Made by a program: the position numbers and the translations under genes | The notes under the pieces: model-generated | The model's input: the letters and a program-made list of their open reading frames with translations, nothing else | Told to the model about the DNA's origin: nothing | The model's database searches: none | In this document: positions 22,022-32,284 of the stretch, piece after piece | Position numbering within the stretch: the first letter of the stretch is position 1 | How the letters are laid out: every line of letters starts with the position of its first letter | Source of the DNA: an uncultured Pelagibacteraceae bacterium | Lineage (GTDB): Bacteria > Pseudomonadota > Alphaproteobacteria > Pelagibacterales > Pelagibacteraceae | Length of the DNA stretch: 42,008 nt | Direction: 5' to 3' | Assembly: GCA_902634885.1 (NCBI GenBank) | Contig: CACPLR010000009.1 | Coordinates: 1-42,008 of the forward strand

Positions 22022-23053
22022 ATGAAAAAACTAACTATAATAATTGCTTCGCTTGTTGCTTTAACGGTCGCAACAGTTGCTCAAGCAAGAGATCAAATTA
22101 AAATAGTTGGTTCATCTACAGTATTCCCTTACGCAACTGTTGTTGCTGAAAGATTCGGTGGTTCAGGATTTAAAACTCCTGTAATCGAATCTACTGGTAC
22201 TGGTGGAGGAGCTAAACTATTCTGTGCTGGTGTTGGTGAGCAACATCCAGATATTACAAATGCATCAAGAGCTATGAAAGATAAAGAGAAAGCTCTATGT
22301 AAGAAAAACGGTGTAAATGAAATTGTTGAGATTGTGATTGGTAACGATGGTATCACACTAGCTTACAGCAAAGATGCAAAACCAGTAAATTTTACTAAAG
22401 AACAATTATATTTAGCACTAGCTGCTCATACAGTTGTTGATGGTAAATTAGTTCCAAATATTTATAAAACTTGGGACCAAATTGACCCTAGCTTACCAAA
22501 ACAAAAAATTTCAGTGATGATCCCGCCAGGAACATCAGGAACTAGAGATGCTTGGAATTCTTTAGTAATGAAAAAAGGTATGACTAAAGAAGCTAAAGCT
22601 CTTTATAAAGCTGGTTTTGAAGCTGGAAATAAAAAATATAAAAAACCTCAAAAACTTTACAGAGAGGATGGTGCTGCTATTGAAGTAGGAGAAAACGATA
22701 GTTTAATCATCCAAAAGTTAACTCAAGATAAAGATATGTTTGGTTTCTTTGGTTTCAGTTATTTCTTGGCTGCTAAAGATAAATTACAAGCTGCTAGCAT
22801 AGATGGTGGACAACCCTCTCTAGCGAGTATTCAAGACTACAGTTATGCAGTTGCAAGACCATTATTTTTCTATGTGAAAAAAGCTCACGTTGGCGTTATT
22901 CCAGGATTACATGAGTTTGTGAAAGAATTCACAACAAAGAAAGCTATTGGAAAAGGTGGTTATCTAGCAGACATTGGTTTAGTGCCATTAGATAAAACGT
23001 TGTATAAAACAACCAGAACTAATGCCACCAAACTAGTTGCTATGGGAGATTAA
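22022..23053 (+). CDS. pstS: Periplasmic phosphate-binding protein
   Basis: I place the start at the ATG at 22022 (343 residues) rather than the in-frame ATG at 22004, because AAAGGA lies 10 nt upstream of the later one and the signal peptide (LTIIIASLVALTVATVAQA) then begins normally. The mature protein starts with the PstS block IKIVGSSTVFPYA and has ESTGTGGGAKLFC near 60 and PPGTSGTRDAW near 168, the loops that bind phosphate. It delivers phosphate to PstCAB and is normally among the most abundant proteins under phosphate limitation. A strong terminator follows, uncoupling it from pstC. Confidence 0.95.
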   Translation: MKKLTIIIASLVALTVATVAQARDQIKIVGSSTVFPYATVVAERFGGSGFKTPVIESTGTGGGAKLFCAGVGEQHPDITNASRAMKDKEKALCKKNGVNEIVEIVIGNDGITLAYSKDAKPVNFTKEQLYLALAAHTVVDGKLVPNIYKTWDQIDPSLPKQKISVMIPPGTSGTRDAWNSLVMKKGMTKEAKALYKAGFEAGNKKYKKPQKLYREDGAAIEVGENDSLIIQKLTQDKDMFGFFGFSYFLAAKDKLQAASIDGGQPSLASIQDYSYAVARPLFFYVKKAHVGVIPGLHEFVKEFTTKKAIGKGGYLADIGLVPLDKTLYKTTRTNATKLVAMGD

Positions 23054-23074
23054 TTATTTCTTTAATAACAAATG

Positions 23075-23108
23075 AAAAAAAAGGGGTCTTTTTAGGCCCC
23101 TTTTTTTT
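23075..23108 (+). terminator. Intrinsic terminator after pstS
   Basis: A8-GGGGTC, loop TTTTTA, GGCCCC-T8: a GC stem (with one G-T pair) extended by A/T pairing and followed by a T-run. It is placed 22 nt after the pstS stop and 36 nt before pstC, so it likely lets only part of the transcripts continue into pstCAB. Confidence 0.85.
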
Positions 23109-23143
23109 ATAAACAGAGTAAAGTCTTTATTAGTGGAGATTCT

Positions 23144-24529
23144 TTGAACTTAATATTATTTACATTTATTGTTCTTCTTGGTTTCACAAGTTATTATTTT
23201 GGACGAAAAAAAGCATACACAATTCAATATACAAAAAAAAGATTAACTGCATTACCTCAATTTTATGGTTATTATCTTGCGATTTGGTGTGCAATACCGG
23301 CTTTTATAATTTTTTCTTTATGGGCAATTTTTGAGCCTACAATTGTAAAATTGCTTATCTTAAGTGATTATTCAAATCAAGGTTATCTTGATAATGAATT
23401 AAATTTAATTTATGAAAAAATAAAATCATTGTCTCGAGGTCAATTTACTGGAGAAATTACACCCTTCATTGAAGCTTCAGCTAAAAAATACATAAATCTT
23501 CGATCAATAGCCCAAAGTTCAAAAGTTGTTATAGTGTTATCAGCAATTATTGCGTCTGGGGCCTACGCTTATAAAAGAATTTCATCTAATTCTAGAACAA
23601 GAGAGCCAGTTGAAAAATTTTTGAAAGCAGTTTTATTTACAGCTTCTTTAGCTGCAATATTAACTACTGTTGGAATAATTTTCTCACTTATATTTCAAAC
23701 TATAGATTTTTTTAAAGTAATCCCATTATTTGATTTTGTCTTTGGAACTCATTGGTATCCTGCAAAAGCTTTTGTTAGAGATTCATCTGAGGCTTTAGAT
23801 CCGTCAATGTACTCCGATACTTTTGGAGCAGTCCCTATTTTTGCGGGAACTTTTTTTATTGCTTTCATAGCTATGTGTGTTGCTATTCCTATTGGATTAA
23901 TGAGTGGAATTTATTTGGCTGAGTATGCATCAATTAAAGTTAGACAATACGCAAAACCTTTAATTGAAATTTTAGCAGGTATACCAACAGTTGTTTATGG
24001 GTTTTTTGCTGCTCTAACAGTTGGACCTTTTTTAAAGGAAATAGGTAATAGCATGGGTTTAGACGTTTCAGCTGAAAGCGCTTTAGCGGCAGGCGGAGTA
24101 ATGGGCATTATGATTATACCATTCATTTCAAGTTTAAGTGACGATGTGATTACAAGTGTACCTCAAAGTTTAAGAGATGGAAGTTATGCCATGGGAGCAA
24201 CCAAATCAGAAACAATAAAAAAAGTTATTTTTCCTGCAGCATTACCAGGTATTGTTGGTTCTATTTTATTAGGTGTTTCAAGAGCTATTGGAGAAACAAT
24301 GATAGTTGTTATGGCCTCTGGTTTAGCTGCTAATTTAACTTTAAATCCATTAGAATCTACTTCAACAATTACAGCGCAAATTGTTGTAATATTAATTGGA
24401 GATCAAGCTTTTGGCGACCCAAAAACGCAAGCTGCATTTGCTTTAGGTATGTCATTATTTTTAGTAACGCTCTGTTTGAATATTGTGGCCTTAAGAGTAG
24501 TTAAAAAATATAGAGAAAAATATGAATAA
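23144..24529 (+). CDS. pstC: Phosphate ABC transporter permease PstC
   Basis: A 461-residue permease starting at TTG, preceded by GTGGAGATTC. It has the long alphaproteobacterial form (E. coli 319): two or three N-terminal helices with a hydrophilic loop (about residues 65-120), then the core with PIGLMSGIYLAEYA near 248, the coupling loop GSYAMGATKSETIKKV near 346 and SRAIGETMIVVMASG near 382. With PstA it forms the phosphate channel. It overlaps pstA by 8 nt. Confidence 0.93.
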   Translation: MNLILFTFIVLLGFTSYYFGRKKAYTIQYTKKRLTALPQFYGYYLAIWCAIPAFIIFSLWAIFEPTIVKLLILSDYSNQGYLDNELNLIYEKIKSLSRGQFTGEITPFIEASAKKYINLRSIAQSSKVVIVLSAIIASGAYAYKRISSNSRTREPVEKFLKAVLFTASLAAILTTVGIIFSLIFQTIDFFKVIPLFDFVFGTHWYPAKAFVRDSSEALDPSMYSDTFGAVPIFAGTFFIAFIAMCVAIPIGLMSGIYLAEYASIKVRQYAKPLIEILAGIPTVVYGFFAALTVGPFLKEIGNSMGLDVSAESALAAGGVMGIMIIPFISSLSDDVITSVPQSLRDGSYAMGATKSETIKKVIFPAALPGIVGSILLGVSRAIGETMIVVMASGLAANLTLNPLESTSTITAQIVVILIGDQAFGDPKTQAAFALGMSLFLVTLCLNIVALRVVKKYREKYE

Positions 24530-25790
24530 AAATAAAGAACAATTATTAAATAAAAGATATAAAGCTGAAAAGAGATTTCGATTATACGGTCAAAGTGCAA
24601 TTTTTATGGCACTTTTATTTTTAATAATCTTTATTTTTAAAATTTTTTCGACAGGCTATTCAGCCTTTCAAAAAACTTGGCTTATTGTTCCAGTTACTTT
24701 TGATGCTGAATTAATGATGTTAGAGCAAAATCCTTCTAAAGAGGATTTAAAAGATGCTGATTATTACGATATAGCATTAAAATCAATGGCTGATTTAGAT
24801 CCAAATGCTAATGAGAATCAAGAAAATGAGCTGAAGAGAATGGTTTCTTACTTTTTCGAAAGAGAGATTAAAAGAGAACTTTTAAATGACCCTTCATTAA
24901 TTGGAAAAACTAAAGATGTTTATTTAACTGCCTCAGATGATTTAGATCAAGTATTCAAAGGCAATTATCCAAGAGATTTACCTGAAGATCAAAGAAGAGT
25001 TACGGATTATCAATTAAAGATTTTCGATCAACTTGTAGAACTAGGAAAAGTTGAAAGTAAATTCAATTTAAGTTTTTTTACATATCCTGATTCAAGAGAA
25101 GCTGAATTAGCTGGTATAGCAAGCTCATTTATGGGATCAATATTTTCTATACTTGTTTGTTTAATGATAGCGTTTCCTGTAGCAGTTCTAGCAGCTATTT
25201 ATTTAGAGGAATTTGCTCCTAAAAACAGATTTACTGATTTTATTGAGGTAAATATAAATAATTTAGCAGCAGTACCTTCAATTGTTTTTGGTCTTTTAGG
25301 ACTGGGTATTTTACTTGCTGTATTTCAATTACCTAGGTCAACACCTTTAGTCGGTGGAATAACTTTATCGTTGATGACTTTACCAACAATTATTATTGCT
25401 TGTAGAGCATCTTTAAAAGCAGTTCCTCCAAGTATAAGAGAGGCAGCACTTGCAATGGGTGCTAGTAAAATGCAAACTACAATGCATCATACAGTTCCGT
25501 TATCTATGCCAGGGACTTTATCCGGTACAATAATTGGTTTAGCCCAAGCATTAGGCGAAACGGCACCTTTGATATTGATTGGCATGGTGGCTTTTGTAAA
25601 TACAATACCAGGATCTCCTTTAGATCCAGCTGCAAGTTTGCCAGTGCAAATTTATATTTGGGCAGAAAGCGCTGAAAGAGGTTTTGTCGAGAAAGTTTCT
25701 GCCTGTATTATGGTTCTATTAGGATTTTTAATTATAATGAACTTATTTGCACAAATAATTAGACATAAATTTGAAAAAAAATGGAGTTAA
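24522..25790 (+). CDS. pstA: Phosphate ABC transporter permease PstA
   Basis: A 422-residue permease (E. coli 296). An N-terminal helix (about 25-45) is followed by a hydrophilic domain of about 140 residues (about 50-195), probably periplasmic. The core then has [14 protein letters not shown] near 222, [19 protein letters not shown] near 307 and [14 protein letters not shown] near 339. The start lies inside pstC (8-nt overlap) and implies coupled translation. Long inserts of this type are usual in alphaproteobacterial PstA. Confidence 0.93.
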   Translation: MNKNKEQLLNKRYKAEKRFRLYGQSAIFMALLFLIIFIFKIFSTGYSAFQKTWLIVPVTFDAELMMLEQNPSKEDLKDADYYDIALKSMADLDPNANENQENELKRMVSYFFEREIKRELLNDPSLIGKTKDVYLTASDDLDQVFKGNYPRDLPEDQRRVTDYQLKIFDQLVELGKVESKFNLSFFTYPDSREAELAGIASSFMGSIFSILVCLMIAFPVAVLAAIYLEEFAPKNRFTDFIEVNINNLAAVPSIVFGLLGLGILLAVFQLPRSTPLVGGITLSLMTLPTIIIACRASLKAVPPSIREAALAMGASKMQTTMHHTVPLSMPGTLSGTIIGLAQALGETAPLILIGMVAFVNTIPGSPLDPAASLPVQIYIWAESAERGFVEKVSACIMVLLGFLIIMNLFAQIIRHKFEKKWS

Positions 25791-25791
25791 G

Positions 25792-26547
25792 ATGATAAAG
25801 ATAAGTTCAAAAAATGTAGATGTTTTCTATGGAAAAAAACAAGCTCTATTTAATATAAATTTAGATATTGAAGAAAATCAAGTTACAGCACTAATTGGGC
25901 CTTCAGGTTGTGGTAAATCTACTTTTTTAAGATGTCTAAACCGAATGAATGACGTAATTGATATATGTAGAGTAAAAGGGCAGATTATAATCAATGATTT
26001 TGATATCAATGACAAAAGTTGTGATGTTGTTAGATTAAGAGAAAAAATTGGGATGGTTTTTCAAAAACCAAATCCTTTTCCCAAAACTATTTATGAAAAT
26101 ATTTCTTATGGTCCAACAATTCATGGTATGGCTCAATCAAAGAATGAAATGGATGAAATAGTTGAAACTAGCTTAAAAAAGGCAGCATTATGGGAAGAGG
26201 TTCAAGATAGACTTCATGAGCCGGGCACAGGGTTATCAGGAGGTCAACAGCAAAGATTATGTATAGCAAGAGCTATTTCAGTTAAACCTGAAGTTATTCT
26301 CATGGATGAGCCTTGCTCTGCTTTAGATCCCATTGCTACAGCTCAAATTGAAGAATTAATTGATGAACTAAAAAAAGACCATACTATCATAATAGTCACT
26401 CACTCAATGGCACAAGCTGCAAGGGTCTCTCAAAATACTGGTTTTTTTCACTTAGGAGAATTGATTGAACATGGCTCTACTGATAAAATATTTAAGAATC
26501 CTGAAAATAAAAAAACTCAGGATTATATCACTGGGAGGTTTGGATAA
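25792..26547 (+). CDS. pstB: Phosphate ABC transporter ATPase
   Basis: I choose the ATG at 25792 (251 residues), right after the pstA stop, with GGAG about 8 nt upstream. An upstream TTG at 25771 would only add seven residues inside pstA. Walker A is GPSGCGKST, the signature is [14 protein letters not shown] and Walker B is [13 protein letters not shown]. The [17 protein letters not shown] block is diagnostic for PstB. The stop overlaps the phoU start by one base (TAATG). Confidence 0.95.
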   Translation: MIKISSKNVDVFYGKKQALFNINLDIEENQVTALIGPSGCGKSTFLRCLNRMNDVIDICRVKGQIIINDFDINDKSCDVVRLREKIGMVFQKPNPFPKTIYENISYGPTIHGMAQSKNEMDEIVETSLKKAALWEEVQDRLHEPGTGLSGGQQQRLCIARAISVKPEVILMDEPCSALDPIATAQIEELIDELKKDHTIIIVTHSMAQAARVSQNTGFFHLGELIEHGSTDKIFKNPENKKTQDYITGRFG

Positions 26548-27254
26548 TGACCGAAGCACCGCATACTGTAAAGTCTTACGAAGAAGAGCTTAAAAATTTA
26601 AATAGCAATATAATTAAAATGGGTGGTTTTTGTGAAAAGTCTTTAGGGAAGGCTATTCAAGCTATTACCACTAGAAACAGTGATAATGCGGAAGCTGTTA
26701 TAAAGGATGACGAAAAAATAGATAAGTTTGAAACTTTAATAGAGCAACAGGTAGTAAATCTTATTGCTTTAAGACAGCCAATGGCTATAGATCTTAGAGA
26801 AACAGTTACTGCTTTAAAAATATCTTCTGATCTTGAGAGAATAGGTGATTTAGCAAAAAATATTTCCAAAAGAACCCTTTTGTTAAATGAGAATTTACCA
26901 AAAAATTTAGTAGATGCTATCATAAGAGTCTCTTCTGATGTTCAAAAACAATTAAAATCAATATTGGATGCATACCTAGAAAGATCTTCGGCTATGGCAA
27001 TTAATGTATGGGAAAGCGACGAACAAATTGATGATTTAACCAATTTATGCATGCAAGAAGTGATTAAATATTTAAAAGAAAATGAAAAAAACTTAAGTGA
27101 TGGAACGCACTTATTATTTGTAACTAAAAATATAGAGAGGATAGGTGACCATACAACTAACATTGCAGAGCAAATATACTATTTAGTTAAGGGAGAATAT
27201 CTTGAGGGTGATCGACCTAAAGGTACAGAACCTATTGTTACAGGAGAAAAGTAA
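26547..27254 (+). CDS. phoU: Phosphate signalling protein PhoU
   Basis: A 235-residue all-helical protein made of two PhoU repeats. Each contains the metal-binding pattern: KISSDLERIGDLAKNISKR near residue 91 and VTKNIERIGDHTTNIAEQI near 191. PhoU links the Pst transporter to PhoR and keeps the kinase off when phosphate is plentiful. It is coupled to pstB by TAATG and followed by phoB after 3 nt. Confidence 0.95.
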   Translation: MTEAPHTVKSYEEELKNLNSNIIKMGGFCEKSLGKAIQAITTRNSDNAEAVIKDDEKIDKFETLIEQQVVNLIALRQPMAIDLRETVTALKISSDLERIGDLAKNISKRTLLLNENLPKNLVDAIIRVSSDVQKQLKSILDAYLERSSAMAINVWESDEQIDDLTNLCMQEVIKYLKENEKNLSDGTHLLFVTKNIERIGDHTTNIAEQIYYLVKGEYLEGDRPKGTEPIVTGEK

Positions 27255-27257
27255 AAT

Positions 27258-27941
27258 ATGCCGGCTCACATTTTTATAGCTGAGGACGAAACTTCGATAA
27301 TAACCCTTCTAAAGTATAACCTTGAAAAAGAGAGTTACAAAGTAAGTTTCTGTGAAAATGGTGAACAAGCGCTTAAACAAATTAAAGATAAGCATCCTGA
27401 CTTAATTTTAATGGATTGGATGTTGCCTGATTTATCGGGTGTTGAAGTATGTAAGAATTTAAAGAAAGATAATAAGTATAACGACATACCAATAATAATG
27501 TTGACAGCGAAAGGTGAGGAAGAGGACAAATTAAGAGCCTTTGACACAGGTGCTGATGATTATGTTACAAAGCCGTTTAGTCAAAAAGAACTTAATGCAA
27601 GAATTAAATCACTACTTAGAAGATCAAAACCATATTCTTCAGTTGATGTTGTTGAGTTTACAGATCTAAAAATAGATAGAATAACAAAAAGAGTTTATAG
27701 AAATAACGTTGAAATATCTTTGGGTCCTACAGAATTTAAATTATTAGATTTTTTTATCAAAAATCCAAAAAGGGTGTACTCACGAGAACAGCTTTTAAAT
27801 AATGTTTGGGGTGAAAATATTTATGTAGAAACTAGAACCGTCGATGTACATATTAGAAGATTAAGACAGGCTATTAATATAGATAAAACTAAGCCTTTAA
27901 TAAGAACTGTAAGATCAGCAGGTTATTCTTTAGAATCTTGA
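27258..27941 (+). CDS. phoB: Phosphate regulon response regulator
   Basis: A 227-residue OmpR-type regulator. The receiver domain (1-120) has the acidic pair E9/D10, phosphoacceptor D53 (LMDWMLPDLSG), T83 region (MLTAKGEE) and K105 (VTKPFS). The winged helix (about 130-227) ends in TVDVHIRRLRQAIN and TVRSAGYSLE. It binds PHO boxes such as those described here. Partner of PhoR at the other end of the cluster. Its last 19 nt overlap sixA on the opposite strand. Confidence 0.95.
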   Translation: MPAHIFIAEDETSIITLLKYNLEKESYKVSFCENGEQALKQIKDKHPDLILMDWMLPDLSGVEVCKNLKKDNKYNDIPIIMLTAKGEEEDKLRAFDTGADDYVTKPFSQKELNARIKSLLRRSKPYSSVDVVEFTDLKIDRITKRVYRNNVEISLGPTEFKLLDFFIKNPKRVYSREQLLNNVWGENIYVETRTVDVHIRRLRQAINIDKTKPLIRTVRSAGYSLES

Positions 27942-28447
27942 AGGTCTTTAGGTCTCATAAATTCCTTAATTAAACCATTTCCATCTAATTTATTCCATTC
28001 ATTAAAATCAAAATAAATTTTTGCAAAAGCAGATGTTGGAAATTTAAAGTTTAATAACTTAAAATGGTTGTTGTTATGATTTTTTGTCAGTGACCGGACT
28101 AGATTTCTAACAGCAGGCTCGTGATTAATTAAAAGCACAGATTTAAATTTTTTAGGTATTTTTTTTATTATATCTATAATTTTATCTTCACTTGTTAAGT
28201 ATAATTTTTTTGAGGAGGTAATTTTTTTCGGTTTTTCAATTTTTTTTAATAAAATTTTTAATGTTTTCTTTGTTCTTTTTGATGATGAAAGTAATATATA
28301 ATCAAATTTATATTTTTTTTTAACAAAAAATTCACAAATCTTTTTTGCATTTTTCTTGCCACGCTTACTTAAAGTTCTTTCATGATCGTCAAGATTTGGA
28401 TGGTCCCAGCTAGATTTTGCATGACGCATAACGTATAATTTGAGCAT
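27923..28447 (-). CDS. sixA: SixA-type histidine phosphatase
   Basis: I start at the ATG at 28447 (174 residues), which gives MLKLYVMRHAKSSWD with the RHG-type catalytic loop RHAK at its normal place. The longer upstream frame lies antisense inside ppk and has no family similarity. Other motifs are LSKRGKKNA near residue 32, ILLSSSKRTKKT near 58 and LLINHEPAVRNL near 112, whose His is the second catalytic one. SixA proteins remove phosphate from phosphohistidine of phosphotransfer domains. The gene runs antisense between phoB and ppk: it overlaps phoB by 19 nt, and only 13 nt separate its start from that of ppk. Confidence 0.85.
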   Translation of the reverse strand: MLKLYVMRHAKSSWDHPNLDDHERTLSKRGKKNAKKICEFFVKKKYKFDYILLSSSKRTKKTLKILLKKIEKPKKITSSKKLYLTSEDKIIDIIKKIPKKFKSVLLINHEPAVRNLVRSLTKNHNNNHFKLLNFKFPTSAFAKIYFDFNEWNKLDGNGLIKEFMRPKDLQDSKE

Positions 28448-28460
28448 AAAGTTTAAATAT

Positions 28461-30611
28461 ATGACTGCATTAAAAAAACAAGATAAAGAAATACTTAAAT
28501 CTAAATATATAAATAGAGAATTATCTTGGCTTAAATTCAATGACAGAGTTCTTCTAGAGGCTCAAAATATAGAAAATCCTCTTTACGAAAGAATTAAATT
28601 TTTATCTATAGCTGGATCAAATTTAGATGAATTTTTCATGGTACGTGTTGCAGGTTTATATAGTCAAATCAAGCAAGACGTAGACTCTCTTAGTTCTGAT
28701 GGTCTTACTCCTGATGAACAAATGAATGAAGTTATTTTGGAAACTAACAATCTTCTTAATAAACAAAATAAAATATATAAAGATTTAATTCTTCAATTAA
28801 AAAAAGTAAATATAAGTATAGTTAAACCTGAAAATTTAAGTAAATCGGATCAGAAAAAATTATTTAAAGTTTTTAACGAAGAAATTTACCCCTTACTAAC
28901 ACCATCAGCAATAGACCCAGCTCATCCATTTCCATTTATTGTCAATCAAGGAAGAGCATTAGTTATGAGATTAAATAAGAAAAATAAAAAAAGAGTTTTA
29001 AATGCAATAATAGTAATTCCAAAAGCTTTATCAAGATTTATTGAAATAGATGGAAACAAAAGTTTTAAAAAATTTTTAATTATTGATGATGTTATAAGTT
29101 TTTTTGCTTCTGAAATTTTTCCCGATCATGATTTAGATAAAAAAATGTTATTTAGAGTTATAAGGGATAGTGACGTAGAAATACAAGAGGAAGCTGAAGA
29201 TTTAGTAAGATCTTTTGAATTGGCATTAAAAAGAAGAAGAACAGGTGACATAGTACGTTTAGAAATTTTAAAAAATAGTAATAATGACTTAATTAAGTTT
29301 ATAACAAATAAGTTAAACGTAAATTCTGAATATATCTATGAAACCGAAGGTATTGTTGGAATTCAAGATATCGATCAAGTTTGTAAAATTAAAAATTCTA
29401 AATTAAGATTTAAAAATTTTAATCCCAGGGAGGTTGAGAGATTAAAGGAATTTAATAATAATTTTTTTGATACTATAAAAAAAAAAGATTTAATAGTTCA
29501 TCATCCTTTTGAAACATTTGATGCTGTAATTGAGTTTTTAAATCAAGCTGCATATGATAAAAAAGTTATAGCAATTAAACAAACTCTATACAGAACAACG
29601 TTAGACTCTCCAATTGTTAAAGCCTTAATAACAGCAGCCGAAAACGGAAAGACAGTGACTGCTTTAATAGAGATCAAAGCAAGATTTGATGAAGAAGCAA
29701 ATATTCAACTTTCCAGAAGTTTAGAAAAGGCAGGAATTCAAATACTTTATGGTTTTGCAAAATATAAAACACATGCAAAATCATCTTTAATATTAAGAAA
29801 AGAGCAAGGAAAAATTCAAACCTATATACATCTGGGAACTGGCAATTATCACCCAGTTAATGCAAAAATTTATACTGACTTATCTTTATTTAGCTCTGAC
29901 AAAAAAATAGCAACTGATGTGGAAAAATTTTTTAATTATGTAACTGGTTATTCAAAACCGCGAAACCTTAATAAAATATCCATATCACCAATAAATCTTA
30001 GGGAAACTTTAAACAAATGTATTGCTAATGAGATAGCAAATGTCAAAAAAGGAAAAAACGGTGAAATATGGGCAAAAATGAATTCCTTAGTAGACCCAGT
30101 GATAATTGATAAATTTTATGAAGCTTCAAATGCTGGAGTGAAGATATTTTTATTTGTAAGAGGTGTTTGTTGTTTAAGACCTGGAGTTAAAGATAAATCA
30201 GAAAATATAATAGTTAAAAGCATGATAGGAAGATTTTTAGAACACTCAAGAATTTATTGTTTTGCAAATGGAAAAACAATGCCTAGTAGAGATGCAAAAG
30301 TCTTTATTTCATCAGCGGACTTAATGCCAAGAAATTTAAATCGAAGAGTAGAACTTCTAGTTCCAATTGAAAACCAAACAGTCCATGAGCAAGTTCTTGA
30401 TCAAATTATGCTAGCTAATTATTTAGATAAAAAACAAAGTTGGGAACTCGATGCGAGTGGAAATTATAAAAAAATTAAATATATTGAAAATGATTCTTTT
30501 TCAGCTCACGATTATTTCATGAATAATCCTAGTTTATCTGGAAGAGGTAAAGCTAAATTAAAAATGAAACCAAAAAAATTAAACTTAAAATTAATTAAAA
30601 GTGGAAATTAA
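28461..30611 (+). CDS. ppk: Polyphosphate kinase 1
   Basis: I take the ATG at 28461 (716 residues; E. coli 688) rather than a TTG at 28440. The N-domain begins YINRELSWLKFNDRVLLEA, and AGSNLDEFFMVRVAG follows near residue 55. The autophosphorylated histidine is H438 in YKTHAKSS, with the second catalytic region LEHSRIYCFANG near 593. It makes inorganic polyphosphate from ATP, a store for phosphate captured in bursts. It overlaps ppx by 11 nt. Its start is 13 nt from the divergent sixA start, so its promoter must lie within sixA or it is read through from phoB. Confidence 0.95.
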   Translation: MTALKKQDKEILKSKYINRELSWLKFNDRVLLEAQNIENPLYERIKFLSIAGSNLDEFFMVRVAGLYSQIKQDVDSLSSDGLTPDEQMNEVILETNNLLNKQNKIYKDLILQLKKVNISIVKPENLSKSDQKKLFKVFNEEIYPLLTPSAIDPAHPFPFIVNQGRALVMRLNKKNKKRVLNAIIVIPKALSRFIEIDGNKSFKKFLIIDDVISFFASEIFPDHDLDKKMLFRVIRDSDVEIQEEAEDLVRSFELALKRRRTGDIVRLEILKNSNNDLIKFITNKLNVNSEYIYETEGIVGIQDIDQVCKIKNSKLRFKNFNPREVERLKEFNNNFFDTIKKKDLIVHHPFETFDAVIEFLNQAAYDKKVIAIKQTLYRTTLDSPIVKALITAAENGKTVTALIEIKARFDEEANIQLSRSLEKAGIQILYGFAKYKTHAKSSLILRKEQGKIQTYIHLGTGNYHPVNAKIYTDLSLFSSDKKIATDVEKFFNYVTGYSKPRNLNKISISPINLRETLNKCIANEIANVKKGKNGEIWAKMNSLVDPVIIDKFYEASNAGVKIFLFVRGVCCLRPGVKDKSENIIVKSMIGRFLEHSRIYCFANGKTMPSRDAKVFISSADLMPRNLNRRVELLVPIENQTVHEQVLDQIMLANYLDKKQSWELDASGNYKKIKYIENDSFSAHDYFMNNPSLSGRGKAKLKMKPKKLNLKLIKSGN

Positions 30612-32112
30612 AGTTTATAAAAATAAACAAAATTTAAAATTAAAAACTGCTAAATTAGCAGTTATAGATATAGGATCTAATTCAATTAGGATGCTGATTT
30701 ATGAAGATTTTAGCTCTTCTCGTGTACCATTTTTTAATGAAAAAGCTGTTTGTGAACTTGGTAAAAATTTAGATAAATCAAGAAGGCTTAATAAGTCAGG
30801 CGTTGATTATGCTCAAAAAGTTTTAAAAAGATTTTCGGAGATTTTAAATATTTCTAAAATTGATAATTTAAAAATAATAGCAACTGCTGTATTACGTGAG
30901 GCAACAGATGCAAAACCATTTGTAGAGTATGTAGAGAGCCTTTTTAAAAAAAAAATCGAAATTTTAAGTGGTGAGGAAGAAGCAATTTGTTCAGCAGAAG
31001 GAGTTAAAATTGGATTTGATAATGTTGATGGGTTAGTTGCAGATCTCGGTGGAGGTAGTTTAGAATTATCGAGAGTTGAAAACGGTATGATCACCAATAA
31101 AACATCTCTACCCTTAGGTGTTTTAAGATTAATTAATAATCCAATTGTAAAAAAGAGAAACCTTTACAAATATGTAAAAAAACTTTTGAGAGAGGAGAAA
31201 TGGTTATCTAAAAAAAAATTTGAAAATCTTTATTTAGTTGGCGGAACATGGCGAGCTTTATTTAAACTTCATCTTTTTCAAAACAAACACCCTGTCCACA
31301 TAATCCATCAATATTCAGTAAATTATGAAGATTTATCATTATTTGTGGAAAAAATTTCTTCATTCAATAAAGCAAAATTAAAAACAGTTGAATATATATC
31401 TAAATCTAGAACTCCCTATCTACCTTATAGCTCCATTATTTTAAATGAGATCATGACAGTAACAAATCCAAAAAACATAATATGCTCTATAAGTGGTATC
31501 AGAGAGGGGTCTCTCGCAAAAGATTACTTTAAAGATATTGATAACTCTCAAGTTTTTGAAAAATCATTAGAATACATTTCAAAAAAAAGAGGTGATTTGG
31601 GACTAACTTACAAAAAATATCACGAATTTATCAAACCTGTTTTTGATGGTAATGAACATTTTGATGAAAAATTGCTTAACTTGGCTTGTGTTTTAAGTCA
31701 TATGGATTGGGGACTTGGTGCTTTTCAAAAGGCAGAATTAGTTTTTCAAGAAACATTAAATACTCCTTTATTGAGACTTTCACATAAAGAAAGAATTCAA
31801 ATAGCTCTTTCATGTTATTGGAGGTACTGTAGCATTAAATACAACCCTAAAATAGAATATTTGACTTTTTTAAATAATAATGAAATTTTTTCTAGTAAAC
31901 AAGTTGGTGCAGCTTTAAGATTTGCTCACTCCCTAACATCTATTTCAACTATTTTTTTAGAGGAATTTAAATTATATAAAAGAGGTAACTCTGTATTTTT
32001 AAAAATTCCATCACAACATCAAGAAATAATTTCCAAACAAGTTACAAAAAGATTTAAAGCTCTTGCGCGAGAATTATTTTTAGAGCCGAGAGTAATTTAC
32101 TCAAATAATTAA
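30601..32112 (+). CDS. ppx: Exopolyphosphatase / Ppx-GppA family
   Basis: A 503-residue protein starting with GTG inside the end of ppk. Actin-like ATPase motifs are LAVIDIGSNSIRMLIYED near residue 19, ATAVLREATDA near 94, LSGEEEAICSAEG near 118 and ADLGGGSLELS near 147. The C-terminal half (about 310-500) is the helical HD-like domain of full-length Ppx. It degrades polyphosphate and possibly pppGpp. The ppk-ppx pair balances storage. A strong terminator follows 144 nt after the stop. Confidence 0.92.
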   Translation: MEIKVYKNKQNLKLKTAKLAVIDIGSNSIRMLIYEDFSSSRVPFFNEKAVCELGKNLDKSRRLNKSGVDYAQKVLKRFSEILNISKIDNLKIIATAVLREATDAKPFVEYVESLFKKKIEILSGEEEAICSAEGVKIGFDNVDGLVADLGGGSLELSRVENGMITNKTSLPLGVLRLINNPIVKKRNLYKYVKKLLREEKWLSKKKFENLYLVGGTWRALFKLHLFQNKHPVHIIHQYSVNYEDLSLFVEKISSFNKAKLKTVEYISKSRTPYLPYSSIILNEIMTVTNPKNIICSISGIREGSLAKDYFKDIDNSQVFEKSLEYISKKRGDLGLTYKKYHEFIKPVFDGNEHFDEKLLNLACVLSHMDWGLGAFQKAELVFQETLNTPLLRLSHKERIQIALSCYWRYCSIKYNPKIEYLTFLNNNEIFSSKQVGAALRFAHSLTSISTIFLEEFKLYKRGNSVFLKIPSQHQEIISKQVTKRFKALARELFLEPRVIYSNN

Positions 32113-32255
32113 AATTTAATTTAATCTATTACAACTTATAAGTTAGTGGCGTTACTCCCGTAATAAATTTTTAATTTTATTGAAATATATCATTAATCCA
32201 AATGTCATATTTTTATGTGAGGTTTAGAATTGGTTAATTAACAATAGACCCCTGA

Positions 32256-32284
32256 AATACGCTCGATAATTTATCGAGCGTATT
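32256..32284. terminator. Bidirectional terminator between ppx and the Nudix gene
   Basis: AATACGCTCGATA, loop ATT, TATCGAGCGTATT: a perfect 13-bp stem with T8 downstream on the plus strand. It overlaps the Nudix stop on the minus strand and ends the ppk-ppx transcript. The 143 nt before it (32113-32255) show no gene. Confidence 0.88.
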
